Shown here in pieces: positions 26,433-30,176 of a stretch of 30,176 nucleotides of DNA (position 1 is its first letter; every line of letters starts with the position of its first letter). The position numbers were made by a program, and so were the translations under genes. This stretch comes from an uncultured Clostridia bacterium (lineage in GTDB: Bacteria > Bacillota > Clostridia > TANB77 > CAG-508). The DNA lies in contig CAKPJM010000008.1 in NCBI GenBank assembly GCA_934162625.1, forward strand, positions 1 to 30,176. The letters run 5' to 3'. The notes under the pieces are model-generated. The model was not told where the DNA came from. It worked only from the letters and a program-made list of their open reading frames with translations, and made no database searches.

Positions 26433-28434
26433 TTACCTTCCGGCCCATTCCGGCCTCCTCCGCCTCCGGCCACCACCGACCGCCAGAGAAGCCTCCTCCG
26501 CCTCCAGATCCGCTTGACGAGCTATGTTTTGCAATCTCTGAAAGTGAAGTTTCGTAAGCTCTATTTGTTTCTGCTGCTATACTGTCTATTAAGCTTCTAC
26601 TATTTGTATTATAAGTAATATTATTTGTTGCTAAATTTATAATTTGATATTGATTTACATTTTCATCTTTCCAAAATTCTTCAACAAATACTTCTGGATA
26701 TTTTGCTTTCATTTGTTTTATTGCCTTATTTGCTATTCCAAATGCAGTTGCATATACTAAGTATTTCTCCCAAATTACTAAACTTGGAATTTCTTTTTCC
26801 TCTATCAAAGAAAATTCCTGTATATATCTTCCTAATGCTACCCATTCTTCTCTTTCCTCTGTTCCTTCCTGTGTTAGCACTGCAATTTTGTTTTGTGTTT
26901 TTTCACACATTTTGAATTTTATTAATAAACTGACAATTATAGGTAGCATTATTAATAGAGCTGTTACAACTCCTGGTATAAATCTAATTCCAAACATATC
27001 TATATATGCTTTGTCGAATAATGGTATATATCCTATTAAAATGCCTATTAAAATAAACTCAATTGTTCCTCTTAAAGCTACATATTTAGTTGTTGCATTT
27101 TGTGATTTTATATATTGTTTCTGATTTGCTTTATCAACTAACTTTAATTTATAAAGAGTTTCTCTACTTTCATTTACTAAATTATTAATAAGCGTGCTGT
27201 ATTTAGAATAATTCTTCTTTGCAAATTCATTTATTTCATCTATTTTAAATTCAGAATTTTTTCCTGTTCCTTTTAATATTTTATAAACTGAAAGTTCATC
27301 TTTTTTAAGTCCTTCTGGTTCTTTTATAATTTTAACATATATATTGTTCTCTTCTACTCTTAATTTTATATACGCTTTTAATGCTAGGTTTAATATTGTT
27401 GCAGCTACAATCTCCGACTGTTTACCTTCCATTCCATTAAGCCTTTTATTAAAATAATACAAATATGTTGCCTCCGCAGGAGTTGCAGTTGCTTCTCTAG
27501 GAATATCTCTAAAATATTTCAAATCACGGTGAATAATTCCATCATTTTTTCTTTTACTTATTTTATAATACTTAATTGCTTTAAATATATTTATAATAAT
27601 TGTAGTTATATAAATTCCAACTAGAATTATCCAAAATACTGATGTTTCACTATTAGAATCTCCTGCCCAGTTGGTTTCCTCATCTATTATTGATTCCAAA
27701 TATCTATATTTTCTTTCTTTATCTGTACCCACTGTAAATTGTTTTTCTGTCGTTACCGCTCTTATCTCTAACATTCTGTTTTTACCTAGTTTGTCTACTG
27801 TAAATTCTATAGTATTTTCATTTTTTATATTAATATTTCCATTTAATGGTCCATGTCCCCATGCTTTTAAATTACTAATATTACTCACTTTGCTTGGCAT
27901 TTTAATTGTTCCAGTTACTTTACTTACTGGTATACTATTGCTTTCATCTAGTAGTTTCCAATAAAACTCCTGGCAATCTTTGTAGTCTGTAACAACATTT
28001 GTTATAGTATAGGAAATTTCATATTTTTTTGTTCCCACTTCGTTTTCCATTCCGGTTCCCCAAGCCACTTCGGATTCTCTTGAGTTTAAATCTAATGCAT
28101 AAAAGCATCCTGTTGTTACATGATACATTTTTTCATATATTGGTTTCAAATTTTCTCCAGTATCCAAGTCTTTAACATTCACATTTGTTATATTTCCAAA
28201 CTTATTCGATTTTTTAAAAGTTCTAAATAAAGTGTTTGTATGGCTTATATACACATCCCATGTTTCTACAACAGTTGCACTTCCATCTTCGTTTAATGTT
28301 ATATTATAATCTAGTTTATTCATAATTTGCTTCTTAGAAAATAAATGTCCTGAAAATAAAACTATAAACATTATAACTATTGCCATTATTAACCATCTAT
28401 TTAACATTTTTTTAATTTCTTTTTTTACTTTCAT
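26433..28434 (-). CDS. DUF2207 membrane protein with Gly-rich tail (four CGG +1 sites)
   Basis: A 665-residue protein. One N-terminal membrane helix (about 12-32) precedes an outer beta-rich DUF2207 domain (about 35-250) with ITLNEDGSATVVETWDV. A second helix (about 265-285), a cytosolic part and two more helices (about 445-510) follow. The C-terminus is very Gly-rich, as is usual in this family. The plain frame ends in an odd GGRWWPEAEEAGMGRKVN; removing one C at each in-frame CGG gives FSGGGGGGGGGGGMGGR and a TAA at 26433. The function of DUF2207 is unknown. The ATG at 28434 follows TAGGAG, and the upstream Met at 28476 would overlap the reductase gene. It starts 13 bases after the restored reductase stop, so the two are likely one transcript. 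Confidence 0.88.
26440..26478 (-). other. Four in-frame CGG +1 sites in DUF2207 tail
   Basis: The CGG triplets are at 26476-26478, 26466-26468, 26450-26452 and 26440-26442 (minus strand). Each lies in the frame set by the previous shift, and each is followed by a base giving GGT or GGA once the C is dropped (Gly653, 656, 661 and 664). After the four shifts a TAA occurs directly. Confidence 0.9.
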
Positions 28435-28447
28435 CACTAAACTCCTA

Positions 28448-29012
28448 TTATTTTTTCTTTTGAACAGAATACCCAAATTTTCCTACTTGTTTTCCAAGTT
28501 CAAAATATTTTCCATTTGCATAAGCAACTAAATTGCATTTTGTTATATCAAAGGCGCCTTTTTCATCAATGTATTTTTCATTTGCATTTATTGATAGAAC
28601 TTCTGCTATAAACATCGTATGGCTTCCGAAGTTCTTTTATTTCTTTTACTTTGCATTCTACAGATACTGGACTTTCTTTTATTGATGGACAACCAACAAA
28701 ATTAGATTTTTCTTTTGTAAGTTTCATTTCTTTAAATTTATCAAATTCACTTCCTGATTTAACTCCGCACCAATCTGTTGCATATGTTAATTCTTTACTT
28801 GTCAAATTAATTACAAATTCCCCTGTATCTTTTATAATATTATATGAATACCTTTCTGGTCTTACTGAAATATAACACATTGCTGGATTTGTATTTAGTA
28901 TTCCTGTCCAAGCAACTGTAATTATGTTAGATTTGTTCATGTCCCCACAAGAGACCATTACTGCTGGTATAGGATATATAAATGTACCAGGTTTCCACAT
29001 TGTTTTTGCCAT
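28448..29012 (-). CDS. Flavin reductase-like flavoprotein (one CGG +1 site)
   Basis: A 187-residue protein of the flavin reductase-like, FMN-binding split-barrel family (flavoredoxin type). It opens with MAKTMWKPGTFIYPIPAVMVSCGD; then TVAWTGILNTNPAMCYISVRPERYSY and GEFVINLTSKELTYATDWCGVKSG carry the FMN-binding pattern. The frame breaks at CGG 28626-28628. Omitting the C gives ELGSHTMFIAEVLSI (Gly129), the family's conserved 'H-T-x-F-x-x-E-V' block, and an open frame to TAA at 28448. It lies just before the DUF2207 gene, with no clear functional link. It is predicted cytosolic and may reduce flavin or act in redox chemistry. Confidence 0.88.
28626..28628 (-). other. In-frame CGG with +1 shift, flavin reductase
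   Basis: Minus-strand context is GAA CTT CGG AAG CCA TAC. The zero frame continues P-Y-D-V-Y and stops at 28578. Omitting the C gives CTT GGA AGC CAT ACG ATG (L-G-S-H-T-M), the known family block. Confidence 0.92.
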
Positions 29013-29073
29013 TTTTTATCACCCTTTCCTTTATATTATATATTAATAAACTTATAATTTCAAATATATTATA

Positions 29074-29156
29074 GTCAAATTGGAATTTGTATAATGGATA
29101 TGCGCGGTGTGATGTGGGAAGTACAATTCGTAGGGGCGTATTGCATACGCCCAAAA
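29074..29156. repeat. Partial composite repeat, copy F
   Basis: AAATTGGAATTTGTATAATGG, then GTGTGATGTGGGAAGT and TTCGTAGGGGCGTATTGC...ACGCCC match 5843-5925 with few changes. The right inverted end is absent. It lies between the flavin reductase start and xpt promoter. Confidence 0.75.
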
Positions 29157-29176
29157 ATGAATTTATTTTATTTTTC

Positions 29177-29204
29177 TTTACATTTTTTGTTTTTGTTATA
29201 TAAT
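29177..29204 (+). promoter_or_regulatory. Sigma-A-type promoter of xpt
   Basis: TTTACA, a 16-base spacer and TATAAT, about 30 bases before the SD AGGAGG. No purine riboswitch is visible between this promoter and the gene. Confidence 0.65.
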
Positions 29205-29240
29205 ATATATATTAATATAATAATGTCTTAGGAGGATGCA

Positions 29241-29813
29241 ATGAAATTATTAGAAGATATGATTATTGAAAAAGGTAAAGTGGTTGATGATAATATATTA
29301 AAAGTAAATAGTTTTATAAATCACCAGGTAGATTCTAAATTAATGAAAGAGATTGGAATAGAATTTGCAGAATATTTTAAAGGAGCTGGAATAACTAAGG
29401 TTTTTACCATAGAAAGTTCTGGAATTGCACCAGCCCTTATGGCTTCATATGAACTTGACCTTCCTATGGTTATATTAAAAAAAGAAACTTCTTCTACTTT
29501 GGATAATAAAATTTATCAAACACAAGTAAAATCTTTTACTAAAAATAAGGTTTATAATTTAACACTTTCAAAAGATTACATTTCTCCAGATGATCAAGTA
29601 TTAATTATTGACGATTTTTTAGCAAATGGTGAAGCAGCCAAAGGTGCAATTAAATTAATAGAAGGAGCTGGCGCTCATGTTTGTGGTATCGGTATAGTTA
29701 TAGAAAAATCTTTCCAACCAGGTCGTAAGCAATTAGAAGACTTAGGGTACAATGTATATTCTCTTGCAAGAATAAAATCTTTAAAAAATGGAAAAGTAGA
29801 ATTTTTAAATTAA
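29241..29813 (+). CDS. xpt: Xanthine phosphoribosyltransferase
   Basis: It converts xanthine and PRPP to XMP in purine salvage. It has 190 residues, the family length. The PRPP motif VLIIDDFLANGEA (120-132) and IESSGIAPALMAS (57-69) are visible, together with KKETSSTL. Cytosolic. It has its own promoter and terminator, so it is a single-gene unit; unlike Bacillus xpt it is not followed by a permease gene here. Confidence 0.95.
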   Translation: MKLLEDMIIEKGKVVDDNILKVNSFINHQVDSKLMKEIGIEFAEYFKGAGITKVFTIESSGIAPALMASYELDLPMVILKKETSSTLDNKIYQTQVKSFTKNKVYNLTLSKDYISPDDQVLIIDDFLANGEAAKGAIKLIEGAGAHVCGIGIVIEKSFQPGRKQLEDLGYNVYSLARIKSLKNGKVEFLN

Positions 29814-29837
29814 CTTTATATATTAAAATATTTGTTC

Positions 29838-29874
29838 AAATAAAGGGTGACTTAAGTTGCCCCTTTATTTTCGC
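29838..29874 (+). terminator. Terminator of xpt
   Basis: AAATAAAGGG and CCCTTTATTT form a 10 bp stem around a 13-base loop, followed by TTCG. It lies 25 bases after the xpt stop. Confidence 0.8.
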
Positions 29875-29935
29875 CAGCTTGAGTTTCCGAATATAATGAA
29901 AAAATTTCAAAGGCAATAGCGATTATAGTATATAT

Positions 29936-29990
29936 AAATAGACATGCCTTAATTTATGAACTCTTTTCATAGATTAAAGTATGTCTATTT
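29936..29990 (-). terminator. Probable terminator of the rRNA operon
   Basis: AAATAGACAT...TTATGAA and TTCATA...ATGTCTATTT form a long imperfect hairpin about 16 bases after the 5S 3' end; the minus strand then runs TTTATATATA. It could also stop plus-strand reading from xpt. Confidence 0.6.
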
Positions 29991-30005
29991 TATTGCATAA
30001 AAAAA

Positions 30006-30121
30006 TCTGGCAACGACCTATCTTTCCAGCAGGGTAACCCGCAAGTATTTTCGGCACTGACAAGCTTAACTTCTGTGTTCGGGATGGGAACAGGTGTACC
30101 CTCGTCGTAATTGTCACCAGA
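30006..30121 (-). rRNA. rrf: 5S ribosomal RNA
   Basis: About 116 bases on the minus strand. The ends TCTGGTGAC and GTTGCCAGA pair, and the loop region CCCATCCCGAACACAGAAGT is the near-universal 5S signature. Being last in an rrn operon, it implies 23S rRNA beyond the right edge of the window. Confidence 0.96.
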
Positions 30122-30176
30122 AAATTGTTAACTTTTCAATATACTTTTTCAAGTACGTTTTGTATTATAATATATT

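Noticed and set aside
657..29012. The ten frame breaks as ordinary sequencing or assembly errors
   Set aside because: All ten are the same base, in the same phase, before GGN, mostly outside homopolymers, and account for every in-frame CGG. Random indels would vary in base, sign and context. Raw reads are still needed to close the point.
657..29012. The broken genes as true pseudogenes
   Set aside because: Downstream parts keep conserved motifs without stops or other damage, and the set includes pcrA and the ClpE Walker A.
29030..29240. A purine riboswitch before xpt
   Set aside because: The conserved purine-aptamer core is not seen; the stretch holds repeat copy F and a plain promoter.

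Overview
The window looks like a chromosomal piece of an AT-rich, Gram-positive anaerobe of the class Clostridia, probably a gut or uncultured lineage. The signs are very low GC, AGGAGG-type ribosome binding sites, a Firmicutes-type L10 leader, PcrA, ClpE, ComEC and HtrA of Firmicutes type, and REP/MITE-like palindromes common in such genomes. It ends at the 3' end of an rRNA operon (5S rRNA, minus strand). The genus cannot be named from the sequence alone.

Layout: (1) 1-5.8 kb, mainly minus strand: pcrA helicase, a low-molecular-weight phosphatase, pyrimidine-nucleoside phosphorylase, a small amber-interrupted ORF, and a pilin-like gene with rnhB. (2) 5.8-12.1 kb: a repeat cluster, htrA, a membrane-anchored DUF3298-like protein, clpE, pgsA and a BofC-like protein. 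(3) 12.1-17.2 kb, minus strand: hicAB toxin-antitoxin, comEC, an SH3/NlpC-P60 cell-wall hydrolase and mtnN. (4) 17.2-21.4 kb: a nested repeat island, then the ribosomal/transcription cluster rpmG-secE-nusG-rplK-rplA-(L10 leader)-rplJ-rplL; rpoB does not follow rplL. (5) 21.4-26.3 kb: an ECF sigma factor with a dockerin-bearing anti-sigma protein, a surface C39-like peptidase and a small XRE regulator. (6) 26.4-30.2 kb: a DUF2207 membrane protein with a flavin reductase, xpt, and 5S rRNA.

The main discovery is a recoding signal. Six genes (pcrA, clpE, comEC, the anti-sigma gene, the DUF2207 gene and the flavin reductase gene) are broken in the standard reading. Every break, ten in all, is one extra C directly before a glycine codon GGN, so that an in-frame CGG triplet appears. 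Skipping that C, so CGGN is read as one Gly, restores full-length proteins, including the ClpE Walker A glycine, the ComEC FTGD motif and the glycine-rich DUF2207 tail (four events in 39 bases). In my reading no other in-frame CGG occurs in any gene of the window, while CGU, CGC and CGA are used normally, and C|GGN across a codon boundary is common and harmless. This suggests that the organism cannot read CGG as Arg and instead shifts +1, or decodes a quadruplet, at every CGG.

Secondary points are composite palindromic MITE-like elements sharing ATTGGAATTTGT ends, an antiterminator-like pairing in the L10 leader, a probable self-regulated ECF promoter, and a dockerin fused into an anti-sigma protein.
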